Below are positions 1 through 9,346 of a stretch of 64,000 nt of DNA, piece after piece. Below the pieces are notes generated by a model. That model did no database searches, was not told the DNA's origin, and was given only the letters and a program-made list of their open reading frames with translations. Source of the DNA: Paenirhodobacter populi. GTDB lineage: Bacteria > Pseudomonadota > Alphaproteobacteria > Rhodobacterales > Rhodobacteraceae. The stretch lies in contig NZ_SAUZ01000014.1 of the NCBI RefSeq assembly GCF_004022215.1, positions 62,001 through 126,000 of the forward strand, given 5' to 3'. Each line of letters starts with the position of its first letter. Positions within the stretch are counted from its first letter, which is position 1. The translations under genes were made by a program, and so were the position numbers.

Positions 1-1961
1 TGCGACGCCAGACCGAAGGCCAGAACCGCCACCACCGTCGCCGCCGCCCGCGCGCCGCGCAGCCGCCCCGAGACGGCGAGCGAGGCCAGAACGTCGATCA
101 GCAGCGCCACCAGCGCCGCCCCCAGCAGCGCGCCTTTCAGCGGCATCTGCCGAGGCGCCTCGCCGCCTTCGATCGGCACGCTCGCGGGCCAGACGGCGGC
201 TTGCAACACCCGGTCGCGCGGCAGCGCGTTCAGCGCGACGGAGCGATCCTCGGCCACGTAAAGACCGGGGCGCAGATCAGGCCCCGGCGGCTCGGTGGCC
301 AGCCTCTCGCCCGGCACACCGGCCGAAGCCTCGGCCGTTTCCAGCCGCCCGAATCCATCGAGCAGCTTGACCGGCACCCATGTCTGCCCCGCCAGATCCT
401 CGGCCGAGGGGGTTTCCGCCCGCGCCGAAACGGCCAACCGTTCCAGCATCTGCGGGAACAGCCCCGACAGCGGCAGGTTCGACCATTCGACATTCGCGGT
501 GACATGGAACAGCACGACCGAGCCGGCGCCGAAATCCATCCGCGTCACCAGCGGCGTCCCATCCGCCAGCGCGGCGATGGTGCGGGAGGCAAGCTCCGGC
601 CCCGGCTCCGCCAGAACCTGTTCCGTCACGCTGACCTCATCGGGCACGGTCAGCCCGGCAAAGGGCGACCCGGCCGGGAAAGGGGCCAGCCGGCGCGGCT
701 CACCCCAGCTCATCGCGCCGCCGACAGACCGTTCGCCCTGCCGCAGGGTGACGGGCAGGAACTGCCGCGTGTTGTTTTCCGAGGCCATCGCCAGACGCGG
801 CCCGGCAAAGCGGATCAGCAGCCCGCCCCTGTCGAGCCAGTCGGCCAGCCGGTCGGCATCCGGGATCTCGGCCACATCGGCGAGGATGATGACATCCGGG
901 CTGGCGGTCAGCGCGTCCTCCAGCGTGCCCTCGATCAGGTCGGCCGTGGGCGCCAGTGCCTGCCGCAGGTAATGGGTGGGGACAAGCAGCTCCAGCCCCT
1001 CGCGCGCGGCGGAGCCGGAGATCAGCGCCACCTTGCGCCGCTTGACCGCATCGTCGGTCAGGCTGACAGTCCCGGCCGAACGGATACCCGGAATCTCGAA
1101 CCGGGTCAGGCGGTTGCGCAGCTCGGGCGGCAGATCGAAAACCGCCTGCCCCTGCGTGTCATTGTCCAGATCGACCGTGGCCCGCGCCAGTTCGCGTTCC
1201 GCGCCCGAAGGATCGGGGCCGATGGCGGCGACATCGTAGCGCGTGGAAATGGGGGCCGAAGTGGTCAGCGGCAGGCTTACCTGCCCGTCGCGCACCGTCG
1301 CCGGGCCAAGCGCCGTGACCGGCAGCGCCGGTTGCCAGACGCGCAGGGGGCCGCGCGCCTCGACCGCCTGCCGCAGGGCATCGCGGCCCGGTCGGGCCAG
1401 CCCGTCGGACAGCCAGAGCGTCTCGAAATTCCCGGCGGGCAGGATCTGCGCGGGATCCGGGGCCGAAGGCTCCCATGCCCGGGGCGTCAGGCCCGGCAGC
1501 GATTGCGCAAGGCTCGCCGCATCGGCAAAGCCGGGCGGCGCGGGCGGCGGATCTGTCAGCATCAGCAGCGCGGCGGGCCGACCCGCCGTCCCCGCCTCGG
1601 CCAAAGCGCGTTCCATCCGTTCCACCCGGCGCGGCCAGTCGCGGGCCGAGGCCCAGCTGCCATCCTCGACGATCAGCAACGGCCCCTGACCCGGCGCGAC
1701 AGGCTCGGGGTTCAGCACCGGCCCGGCGAAACCGATGATCGCCGCCGCCAGCGCCAGAAGCCGCAGGGCCATCAGCCACCAAGGCGTGCGCTCGGCCTGA
1801 ATCTCGTCGTCCTTCAGCCCCAGCAGCAGCGCCACACCCGGGAAGCGGCGCCGGATCGGCGCGGGCGGCACGGCGCGCAGGATGAACCACAGAACCGGCA
1901 GCGCCAGCAGCCCCAGCAGCAGCCACGGCGCGGTGAACCCGATGGGACCGAGCATCGCCAT
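1..1961 (-). CDS. DUF4159-family membrane protein, BatA-like N terminus (3' end outside window)
   Basis: The reading frame is open from an ATG at 1961 to the left edge, giving about 653 residues; the C terminus, where the DUF4159 domain would sit, lies outside. The N terminus looks like the BatA-type double membrane segment: a first hydrophobic stretch (residues about 8-30, PWLLLGLLALPVLWFIL) and a second around residue 60-80 (WWLMALRLLALAAAIIGFAG). The middle is a long periplasm-type region without Cys, and a third hydrophobic stretch lies near the window edge. The ATG shares one base with the stop codon of the DUF58 gene (TGATG), so translation is probably coupled. Family members sit in MoxR/DUF58 operons and are thought to act with the ATPase at the membrane; the precise function is unknown. 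Assignment rests on the N terminus and on gene order. Confidence 0.75.
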   Translation of the reverse strand, partial: MAMLGPIGFTAPWLLLGLLALPVLWFILRAVPPAPIRRRFPGVALLLGLKDDEIQAERTPWWLMALRLLALAAAIIGFAGPVLNPEPVAPGQGPLLIVEDGSWASARDWPRRVERMERALAEAGTAGRPAALLMLTDPPPAPPGFADAASLAQSLPGLTPRAWEPSAPDPAQILPAGNFETLWLSDGLARPGRDALRQAVEARGPLRVWQPALPVTALGPATVRDGQVSLPLTTSAPISTRYDVAAIGPDPSGAERELARATVDLDNDTQGQAVFDLPPELRNRLTRFEIPGIRSAGTVSLTDDAVKRRKVALISGSAAREGLELLVPTHYLRQALAPTADLIEGTLEDALTASPDVIILADVAEIPDADRLADWLDRGGLLIRFAGPRLAMASENNTRQFLPVTLRQGERSVGGAMSWGEPRRLAPFPAGSPFAGLTVPDEVSVTEQVLAEPGPELASRTIAALADGTPLVTRMDFGAGSVVLFHVTANVEWSNLPLSGLFPQMLERLAVSARAETPSAEDLAGQTWVPVKLLDGFGRLETAEASAGVPGERLATEPPGPDLRPGLYVAEDRSVALNALPRDRVLQAAVWPASVPIEGGEAPRQMPLKGALLGAALVALLIDVLASLAVSGRLRGARAAATVVAVLAFGLAS

Positions 1962-2850
1962 CACCGCCCCCTTTCCAGCGAGGCCGTCAGCCACAGCAGC
2001 GCGCCCTGCGGCGAGGTATCGGTGCGGTGGGTGGCGAATTGCCAGCCCGCCTGCCGCGCCAGCTCCGTCAGCAGATGCCGCCGTTCGGCCAGCCGATCAC
2101 GATAGCGCGTACGCAGGTCGCGCGCCTGCCGGGTTTCGTGGCGAAGCGCCCCGCCCATGGATTCAAAGATCGTGCGGCCGTCGAAGGGAAAATCCTCCTC
2201 CATCGGGTCCAGCACCTGCATCATCACCCCGCCGATGCCGCGGTCGGCAAGCTGCGCCACCGCCGTCCGCACCGCCGCCGGATCACCAAGGAAATCCGAC
2301 AGAAAGGCGACGCGCGCCTGCGCCGCGATGCCGATCACCTCGGGCGCGCCGTAATCCTGCGCCGTGGCGTCATCGGACAGCACGGCGGCCAGCGTCATCA
2401 GCTGCCTCCGCCCGGGCCGCGCCGGGGCCAGCGGCCCGGTCAGGCCCACACGCTCCCCCGCGCGGATCGCCGCCACCGCCAGCGCCAGCGCCAGCAGGCG
2501 GGCGCGCGCGGCCTTTTCCGGCCGGGTCTTCGCCCCCGTGAACCGCATCGAGGCCGCGCCGTCCACCCAGAGGTTCAGCGATTGCGCCAGCTGCCATTCC
2601 CGGTCGCGGGTGAACTGCCCGTCCGAGCGGGCGGACCGCCGCCAGTCGATGAAGCGCGCCGAATCGCCCGCCTGCGCGGGACGGTATTGCCAGAATTCCT
2701 CACCCGTGCCGGCGCGCTTCCGGCCATGGCCGCCCATCTGCACTGTCGCCGCCAGCTGTTCCGCCGCAAGCAGCAGCGCGGGCAGCGCCGCCGCCTGCGC
2801 CTCGGCCCCGCGACGCAGCGCAAGTGCAGGATTATCCTGGGCGGAACCGT

Positions 2851-2854
<4 letters not shown>
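1961..2854 (-). CDS. DUF58 domain-containing protein
   Basis: Encodes 297 residues. The DUF58 hallmark is at residues 47-77, with EFWQYRPAQAGD followed by ARFIDWRRSARS. The later part resembles a von Willebrand A-like fold (LWVDGAASM near residue 95-103). I chose the GTG at 2854 because it overlaps the stop codon of the upstream moxR-like gene as GTGA; the frame stays open further upstream, but only as an antisense shadow inside moxR. DUF58 proteins partner with MoxR AAA+ ATPases in processes linked to envelope assembly or metal insertion. Here the gene is the middle one of three overlapping genes. Molecular function is not known. Confidence 0.9.
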
Positions 2855-3864
<1,010 letters not shown>

Positions 3865-3935
3865 GACAGGGGCTCCCTTCGCGCTATATGCTCATAGGAA
3901 CAGATAACCGTCCCGGACCCAAACGCAAACCGCCC

Positions 3936-4532
3936 ATGACCAGCCCACAAACGCCACAAAACCCCGTGAGTGCCGAAGGACTTGCCGCCGCGGCGACCAA
4001 AGCCGCGAAAAAAGGCCCGCCGCCGGTGCATCTGTGGAACCCGCCCTTCTGCGGCGATCTGGATATCGAGATCCGCCGCGACGGGACATGGTTCTACATG
4101 GGCACCCCCATCGGGCGCGAGGCGCTGGTGCGGCTCTTCGCCTCGATCCTCAAGCTGGAGGAGGGGAAATATTTCCTCGTCACACCGGCAGAGAAGGTCG
4201 GCATCCGCGTCGCGGACGCCCCCTTTGTGGCCGTGGACTGCGAGGCGGGGGATGGCGCGCTGACCTTCACCACCAATGTCGGCGACCGGGTGACGGCGGA
4301 TGCGGATCACCCGATCCGCGTCGCCCGCGCGGCGGATGGCGAACCCGCGCCCTATGTCATGGTGCGCCGGGGGCTTGAGGCGCTGATCGACCGCAAGACC
4401 TTCTACCGCCTCGTCGACATCGCCACCCCCGGCAGGCACGACGGGGAGGACTGGCTCGGCCTGACCTCGCACGGGGTGTTCTTTCCGATCGTCCCGATGC
4501 GGGAACTGGACGGAACCGGCCCGGCGGGATAA
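3936..4532 (+). CDS. DUF1285 domain-containing protein
   Basis: About 198 residues. Matches the DUF1285 pattern common in alphaproteobacteria: a conserved core starting PPVHLWNPPFCGDLDIEI, then DGTWFYMGTPIGREALVRLF and LVTPAEKVGIRVADAPFV. No signal peptide or membrane segment is seen, so it is probably cytosolic. The function of DUF1285 is not established. I took the ATG at 3936; an in-frame ATG at 3888 would add 16 basic residues but lies close to the divergent moxR start. The gene stands alone and ends about 60 bases before intergenic element R1. Confidence 0.82.
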   Translation: MTSPQTPQNPVSAEGLAAAATKAAKKGPPPVHLWNPPFCGDLDIEIRRDGTWFYMGTPIGREALVRLFASILKLEEGKYFLVTPAEKVGIRVADAPFVAVDCEAGDGALTFTTNVGDRVTADADHPIRVARAADGEPAPYVMVRRGLEALIDRKTFYRLVDIATPGRHDGEDWLGLTSHGVFFPIVPMRELDGTGPAG

Positions 4533-4590
4533 GAGCGCGTGTCACAGGTCTTTCCCGGGAAATGACGCGGGGGCTGCATGGCGGGCGAAG

Positions 4591-4653
4591 CAGGGGGCCA
4601 GCCCCCTCGCCCGTTCCGGGCTCACCCCCGGGATATTTATGGAAAGATGAAGG
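4591..4653 (+). repeat. Intergenic element R1
   Basis: One of 15 copies in the window. Hairpin 1 is AGGGGGC/GCCCCCT (4592-4607). Hairpin 2 is GCCCG-TTC-CGGGC (4609-4621). The fixed box CCCGGGATATTTATGGAA follows, then an AGATGAAGG tail. It lies downstream of the DUF1285 gene in the same orientation. Confidence 0.9.
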
Positions 4654-4699
4654 GTAGAAGGGTCCCGGCGAGAGGCGGCCGGGACGAACGGAGAGGCGC

Positions 4700-5503
4700 G
4701 TGAAACAGGTCATCTGCATCAACTGGGGCACGAAATACGGCCCGCCGTTCATCAACCGGCTGTATGCGATGGTGGCGCGCAACATCACGCCGCCCTTCCG
4801 CTTCACCTGTTTCACCGACAATACTGCCGGCATCCGGGCCGAGGTCGATTGCCAGCCCCTGCCCGAGATCGCGGTGGAGATCCCGAAGACGAAGCGCGGG
4901 ATCTGGCCCAAGGCGCGGCTCTGGGGGCCGCGGCTCGGCGATCTGACGGGGAATGTGCTGTTCCTCGATCTGGATCTGGTGGTCACCGGCCCGCTCGACG
5001 ATCTTTTTACCTACGGCAATCCGGATCAGGTGATCCTGTCGCGCAACCCGGCGAAACCGTTCGAGCGGATCGGCCAGACCTCCTGCTTTCGCTTCCCGGT
5101 GGGCAAGCTGGCGCCGATGCAGGAAATCTTCATGGCCAATCCGCAGAAGGTGGCCGAGGAATATGTCTGGGAACAGCGTTTCGTCACCCGCAACGCGCCG
5201 GGGGGGATCGACCTGTTCCCGCGCGCCTGGGTGCGGCATTTCCGCTATCAGTGCCTGCCGACCTTCCCGCTGAACTGGTTCGTCGCTCCGCGCCTGCCGC
5301 GCGATACGCGGGTGGTGATCTTCCCGGGCGGCGTCTATCCCGAAGTGGCGATCAAGGGGGGCTGGGCCGGGCGCGAGGGGTTCAGCCTGGCCGACCACAT
5401 CCGCAACATCCCGAACCGCCCGGCCGGGGAAGGCTCGCTCTGGCGCTATCTGCGCCATTACACGAAACCTTCGGACTGGGTGGCCAGGGCCTGGCGGGAA
5501 TAA
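4700..5503 (+). CDS. Putative glycosyltransferase (small, DxD-type)
   Basis: 267 residues without a signal peptide. The N terminus (KQVICINWGTKYGPPFINRLY) and the acidic motif LFLDLDLVVTGPLDDLF at residues 87-103 look like a GT-A nucleotide-sugar transferase, where the DLDLD-type acidic cluster binds metal. Further aromatic-rich segments (WVRHFRYQCLPTFPLNWF) are typical of this hypothetical alphaproteobacterial family. The donor and acceptor cannot be read from sequence. It is monocistronic, preceded by R1 with a GGAGAGG ribosome binding site before the ATG, and converges on polA with an 84-base gap that contains a palindromic element. Family-level call only. Confidence 0.7.
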   Translation: MKQVICINWGTKYGPPFINRLYAMVARNITPPFRFTCFTDNTAGIRAEVDCQPLPEIAVEIPKTKRGIWPKARLWGPRLGDLTGNVLFLDLDLVVTGPLDDLFTYGNPDQVILSRNPAKPFERIGQTSCFRFPVGKLAPMQEIFMANPQKVAEEYVWEQRFVTRNAPGGIDLFPRAWVRHFRYQCLPTFPLNWFVAPRLPRDTRVVIFPGGVYPEVAIKGGWAGREGFSLADHIRNIPNRPAGEGSLWRYLRHYTKPSDWVARAWRE

Positions 5504-5523
5504 CCCCGCCGGGTTTGCGCGCC

Positions 5524-5581
5524 GCCGGCGCAGCCGGCAGGGCCGAGGAGGCAGGGGGCTTTGCCCCCTCCGACGAGGCCC
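5524..5581 (+). repeat. Palindromic element, intergenic copy (partner of the copy inside polA)
   Basis: A 58-base element between the convergent glycosyltransferase and polA genes. It has two hairpins: GCCGGC-GCA-GCCGGC (5524-5538) and AGGGGGC-TTT-GCCCCCT around 5552-5568. It matches the reverse complement of 7461-7519 inside polA at about 51 of 58 positions by eye, with differences concentrated in the second loop. It may also act as a terminator for either gene, although there is no T-tract. Confidence 0.8.
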
Positions 5582-5587
5582 TTCCCC

Positions 5588-8449
5588 TCAATGCGCCTCG
5601 GCCCAGCTCGCGCCTTGCCCCGCATCGACGATAAGCGGCACCGACAGCTTCACCGCCGGATCCGCCGCGCCCTGCATTGTGGCGCGGGCCGCCGCAATCA
5701 GCGGATCGACATCCCTTTCCGCGACCTCGAAGATCAGTTCGTCATGCACCTGCAACAGCATCCTGGCGTCCAGCCCGGCGATGGCGGCGGGCATGCGGAT
5801 CATCGCGCGGCGGATGATGTCCGCCGCAGCGCCCTGAATCGGGGCGTTGATCGCGGCGCGCCGGGCGAAACCGGCGCGCGGCCCCTTGTCACCGATCTCG
5901 GGCGTGTGGATCTTGCGGCCGAACAGGGTCTGAACGAAGCTATGTTCCTTTGCGAAGCCGATCGTCTGATCCATATAGGCCCGGATGCCGGGGAAGCGTT
6001 CAAAATAGCGGTCGATGAAGGCCTGCGCCTCGCCCCGCGGGATGCGCAGGTTCCGCGCAAGCCCAAAGGCGGAGATACCGTAGATCACCCCGAAGTTGAT
6101 CGCCTTCGCCTGACGGCGGATCATCGGGTCCATCCCCTCGATCGGCACCCCGAACATTTCGGATGCGGTCATCGCGTGAATGTCGAGCCCCTTGTGGAAC
6201 GCGTCCTTCAGCGCCGGAATGTCGGCCACATGGGCGAGGATACGCAGCTCGATCTGGCTGTAGTCGAGGCTGACGATCCGCCGCCCCTCGGGCGCCACGA
6301 AAGCCTCGCGGATGCGGCGGCCCTCGTCGGTGCGCACGGGGATGTTCTGCAGGTTCGGATCGGTCGAGGCGAGCCGCCCGGTATTCGCCCCCGCGATGGA
6401 ATAGGAGGTATGGACGCGCCCGGTTTCCGGGTTCACATGGCCTTGCAGCGCATCCGTGTAGGTCGATTTCAGCTTGGCGATCTGGCGCCAGTCCAGCACC
6501 TTGGCGGCCAGCCGCGCGGCCTGCGGATGTTCGTCTTCCATCGTGGTGATGTCTTCGAGCACATCGGCGCCCGTCGCCCAGGCCCCGGTCTTGCCCCGCC
6601 CGCCGCCGGGCACGCCGAGCGTGTCGAACAGGATCTCGCCCAGCTGTTTCGGCGAACCGATGTTGAACGGCTGGCCGGCGATGGCGCGGATCTCATCCTC
6701 GAGCCCCGCCATGCGCTGCGCGAAGACGTTCGACATCCGCGCGAGGATGGAGGTATCGACCTTCACCCCCGCCATCTCCATCTCCGCCAGAATCGGAACA
6801 AGAGGCCGCTCCAGCGTTTCATAGACCGTCGTCACCCGTTCGCGGTGCAGCCGCGAGCGGAACTGGTCCCAGAGACGGAAGGTGATGTCGGCATCCTCGG
6901 CCGCATAGGCCACGGCCTTGTCGACCGGCACCTTGTCGAAGGTGACCTGTGCCTTGCCCGAGCCGATCAGCTCCTTGATCGGGATCGGCACGTGATGGAG
7001 GTATTCCTCGCTCAGCGCATCCATGCCGTGGCCATGGAGGCCCGAGAACATCGCGTAGCTCATCAGCATCGTGTCATCGAGCGGATGGATGCGGATGCCG
7101 TGGCGGGCGAAGATCTTCCAGTCGTATTTCATGTTCTGACCGATCTTGAGGATCGCTTCGTCCTCAAGCACCGGCTTCAGCGCCGCCAGCGCCACGTCAA
7201 GCGGCATCTGCCCCTCGGCCCGCACGGTGCCACCGAAAAGATCGTCCGATCCGGTGACATGGCCCACGGGAATGTAGGCCGCCTTGCCCGTCGCCGAACT
7301 GATCGAGATGCCGACGAGATCAGCGACCATTTCGTCAAGAGACGTGGTTTCCGTATCCACCGCGATCCAGCCCACCGCGCGGGCCGCGTCCAGCCATTGC
7401 GCCAGCACCTCGGCGTCGGTGATACGGGTATAGGCCGCGGTATCGAAGGGCAGCAGAGGGGGGGCCTCGGCGGAGGGGGCTTCACCCCCTGCCTTCTCGG
7501 CCCCGCCGGCTGCGCCGGCCTGCGCCGCCTGCACCGGCACGGATACCGGCACCGGCTGTTCCAGGCCGAACTTCTCGGACACCCGCTTCGTCAACGTGCG
7601 GAATTCCATCTGATGCAGGAACTCCATCAGCACCTTCGGATCGGGATCCCGCACCTCCAGATCATCCAGCGTGAAATCGAGCGGCGCCTGATCGTCCAGC
7701 GTGACGAGCCGTTTCGAGACCCGGATCTGGTCGGCGAAATTGATCAGCGTCTCGCGCCGCTTCGGCTGCTTGATCTCCCCCGCGCGCGCGAGCAGCGTCT
7801 CGACATCGCCATACTCGTTGATCAGGCTCGCCGCCGTCTTGATGCCGATCCCCGGCGCGCCGGGAATGTTGTCGACCGAATCCCCGGCCAGCGCCTGCAC
7901 GTCGATCACCCGATCCGGTCCGACACCGAATTTCGCCTCGACCTCCTCGGGTCCGATGCGCAGGTTCTTCATCGCGTCGAGCATGTCGACCCCGCCGCCG
8001 ACCAACTGCATCAGATCCTTGTCCGAGGAGATGATCGTCACGCGCCCGCCCGCCTCGCGCGCCTGCCGCGACAGGGTGGCGATGATGTCGTCGGCCTCGA
8101 AACCATCGATCTCCTTGCAGGCGAGGTTGAAGGCCCGCGTCGCCTCACGCGTCAGGGGGAACTGCGGGCGCAGATCCTCGGGCGGCGGCGGGCGGTTTTC
8201 CTTGTAGGCCGGATAGATCGCGTTGCGGAAGGTCTTCGAGGAATAGTCGAAGATCACCGCCGCATGGGTCGGCGCATCGCCGTTTTTCGCATCCTCGATA
8301 TAGCGGAAGACCATGTTGCAAAAGCCGGCGACGGCGCCGACCGGCAGGCCGTCCGATTTCCGCGTCAGCGGCGGCAGCGCGTGATAGGCGCGGAAGATGA
8401 AGGCCGAACCGTCGATCAGGTGAAGATGGCAGCCTTTGCCGAAAGCCAT
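5588..8449 (-). CDS. polA: DNA polymerase I
   Basis: 953 residues with all three domains of the full-length enzyme, used in Okazaki fragment processing and repair synthesis. The 5'-3' nuclease is residues 1-295 (LIDGSAFIFRAYHALP, EADDIIATL, SSDKDLMQLV, PGAPGIGIKTA). The 3'-5' exonuclease is about 335-540 (WIAVDTETTSLD with the DxE pair; KIGQNMKYDW). The polymerase domain carries motif A SLDYSQIELRILA, motif B RRQAKAINFGVIYG and motif C LLQVHDELIFE. Both exonuclease sites look intact. The ATG at 8449 follows GAGGAA; the frame extends upstream without a better start. Residues 311-330, an Ala/Gly/Glu-rich linker between the two nuclease domains, are encoded by a palindromic repeat that also occurs in the 3' flank. 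Confidence 0.98.
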   Translation of the reverse strand: MAFGKGCHLHLIDGSAFIFRAYHALPPLTRKSDGLPVGAVAGFCNMVFRYIEDAKNGDAPTHAAVIFDYSSKTFRNAIYPAYKENRPPPPEDLRPQFPLTREATRAFNLACKEIDGFEADDIIATLSRQAREAGGRVTIISSDKDLMQLVGGGVDMLDAMKNLRIGPEEVEAKFGVGPDRVIDVQALAGDSVDNIPGAPGIGIKTAASLINEYGDVETLLARAGEIKQPKRRETLINFADQIRVSKRLVTLDDQAPLDFTLDDLEVRDPDPKVLMEFLHQMEFRTLTKRVSEKFGLEQPVPVSVPVQAAQAGAAGGAEKAGGEAPSAEAPPLLPFDTAAYTRITDAEVLAQWLDAARAVGWIAVDTETTSLDEMVADLVGISISSATGKAAYIPVGHVTGSDDLFGGTVRAEGQMPLDVALAALKPVLEDEAILKIGQNMKYDWKIFARHGIRIHPLDDTMLMSYAMFSGLHGHGMDALSEEYLHHVPIPIKELIGSGKAQVTFDKVPVDKAVAYAAEDADITFRLWDQFRSRLHRERVTTVYETLERPLVPILAEMEMAGVKVDTSILARMSNVFAQRMAGLEDEIRAIAGQPFNIGSPKQLGEILFDTLGVPGGGRGKTGAWATGADVLEDITTMEDEHPQAARLAAKVLDWRQIAKLKSTYTDALQGHVNPETGRVHTSYSIAGANTGRLASTDPNLQNIPVRTDEGRRIREAFVAPEGRRIVSLDYSQIELRILAHVADIPALKDAFHKGLDIHAMTASEMFGVPIEGMDPMIRRQAKAINFGVIYGISAFGLARNLRIPRGEAQAFIDRYFERFPGIRAYMDQTIGFAKEHSFVQTLFGRKIHTPEIGDKGPRAGFARRAAINAPIQGAAADIIRRAMIRMPAAIAGLDARMLLQVHDELIFEVAERDVDPLIAAARATMQGAADPAVKLSVPLIVDAGQGASWAEAH
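7461..7519 (-). repeat. In-frame palindromic element inside polA
   Basis: Read on the polA strand, this begins GCCGGC-GCA-GCCGGC, continues with a linker and AGGGGGT-GAA-GCCCCCT (the last pair a G-U wobble), and ends CCGCCGAGGCCCC. It is about 88% identical by eye to the intergenic element at 5524-5581 in inverted orientation. It encodes PolA residues 311-330 (AGAAGGAEKAGGEAP and onward), exactly at the boundary between the 5' nuclease and the 3'-5' exonuclease. Confidence 0.78.
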
Positions 8450-8604
8450 GGGGATTCCTCCGTGTTGGCCCCGTTCTGCCACAACGGCGCGTCCGCCGGA
8501 ACCCGCGAATGAACCCGCCCCCGGTCTTGCGAAACGGCAGGGGCACGGCCCGCCGAAAGACCGCGCCTCCCGGCGTCACTTCCCCGGGCGAACCCCTGCC
8601 CGTC

Positions 8605-8662
8605 GTTTTTCCATAAATATCCCGGGGGTGAGCGGAGAAACCGCGAGGGGGCTGGCCCCCTG
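8605..8662 (-). repeat. Intergenic element R2
   Basis: Minus-strand copy. It has hairpin 1 AGGGGGC/GCCCCCT (8646-8661), a short GCGG/CCGC hairpin 2 (8632-8644) and the ATATTTATGG box. It lies downstream of the zinc-finger gene in the same orientation, within the 268-base gap before polA that otherwise holds nothing recognisable. Confidence 0.9.
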
Positions 8663-8717
8663 CTCCCCCATCCGCCCGCGCCACGCCCGGTGTCGAGGAA
8701 AGGCGCGGGCCCCGTGG

Positions 8718-8912
8718 TCAGTGATCGTCCCGCGCGTGTTCGCGGTCGATGACGAACCTTTTGTCGCAATATCCGCATTCGACCCAGCCCCTGTCGCGCG
8801 GGATCGACAACCAGACGCGCGGATGGCCAAGCGGCCCTTCCCCTCCGTCGCAGGCGACCTTCCATGTGGTGACGATCTGTTCTTCGGGCGGGGTCGGCGC
8901 GGGGGCTTTCAT
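8718..8912 (-). CDS. Small zinc-finger (CHCC-type) protein
   Basis: About 64 residues. The order Cys (VACDGG), His ([10 protein letters not shown]), then a CGYC pair ([12 protein letters not shown]) matches the CHCC zinc-finger family related to the NDUFS6 accessory subunit of complex I, a short protein typical of alphaproteobacteria. I chose the ATG at 8912 because GGAG sits 6 bases upstream; an in-frame ATG at 8918 has no spacing for a ribosome binding site. It lies 46 bases downstream of the HIT gene on the same strand, so the two may be co-transcribed. A complex I role is inferred from the family, not from context. Confidence 0.85.
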   Translation of the reverse strand: MKAPAPTPPEEQIVTTWKVACDGGEGPLGHPRVWLSIPRDRGWVECGYCDKRFVIDREHARDDH

Positions 8913-8958
8913 CTGCATCTCCGGTTGGCTGGCATTACTGTAGCGAAAGAGCAAAGGG

Positions 8959-9336
8959 CTATTCCAGCACCAAAGGCCCGATCGGACGGCCGGCAAGGAT
9001 GTGCATGTGGAAATGCGGCACCTCCTGCATGCCGTCGGGACCGGCGTTGGTGATGGCGCGGAAGCCCCGGCCGCCGTCCTTCACCTCGATCCCCAGATCG
9101 CGGCAGACCCGGGCGACGGCGCGGGTGAAGTCGATCACCTCCGCGTCCGAGGCCTCGGCGCAGAAATGATCGTAGCTGACATATGGCCCCTTGGGGATCA
9201 CCAGCACATGCACCGGGGCCTTCGGGAACACGTCGCGGAAGGCCAGGCTGTGCGCCGTTTCCAGCACGGTTTCATTCGGGATCTCGCCGCGCAGGATGCG
9301 GGCAAAGACATTGTTCGGATCATAGGTGTAGGGCAC
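8959..9336 (-). CDS. HIT family hydrolase (histidine triad)
   Basis: 125 residues. The active-site triad HFHMHIL is at about residues 108-114, preceded by [15 protein letters not shown], a typical HINT-like layout. [17 protein letters not shown] at the N terminus and [15 protein letters not shown] in the middle also match. HINT-type enzymes hydrolyse nucleoside phosphoramidates such as AMP-lysine. The start is a GTG at 9336 with GAGGAGG 6 bases upstream; the longer frame upstream has no such site. It follows the branching glycosyltransferase gene after 10 bases, in the same direction. Confidence 0.93.
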   Translation of the reverse strand: MPYTYDPNNVFARILRGEIPNETVLETAHSLAFRDVFPKAPVHVLVIPKGPYVSYDHFCAEASDAEVIDFTRAVARVCRDLGIEVKDGGRGFRAITNAGPDGMQEVPHFHMHILAGRPIGPLVLE

Positions 9337-9346
9337 GGCAACCTCC

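Noticed and set aside
201-2105. Long plus-strand open frame
   Set aside because: It is antisense to the DUF4159 gene; composition is Arg/Pro/Gln-rich shadow translation of GC-rich DNA and shows no domain.
5561-8512. 983-residue plus-strand frame opposite polA
   Set aside because: Exact shadow of polA; the minus strand has every polymerase motif.
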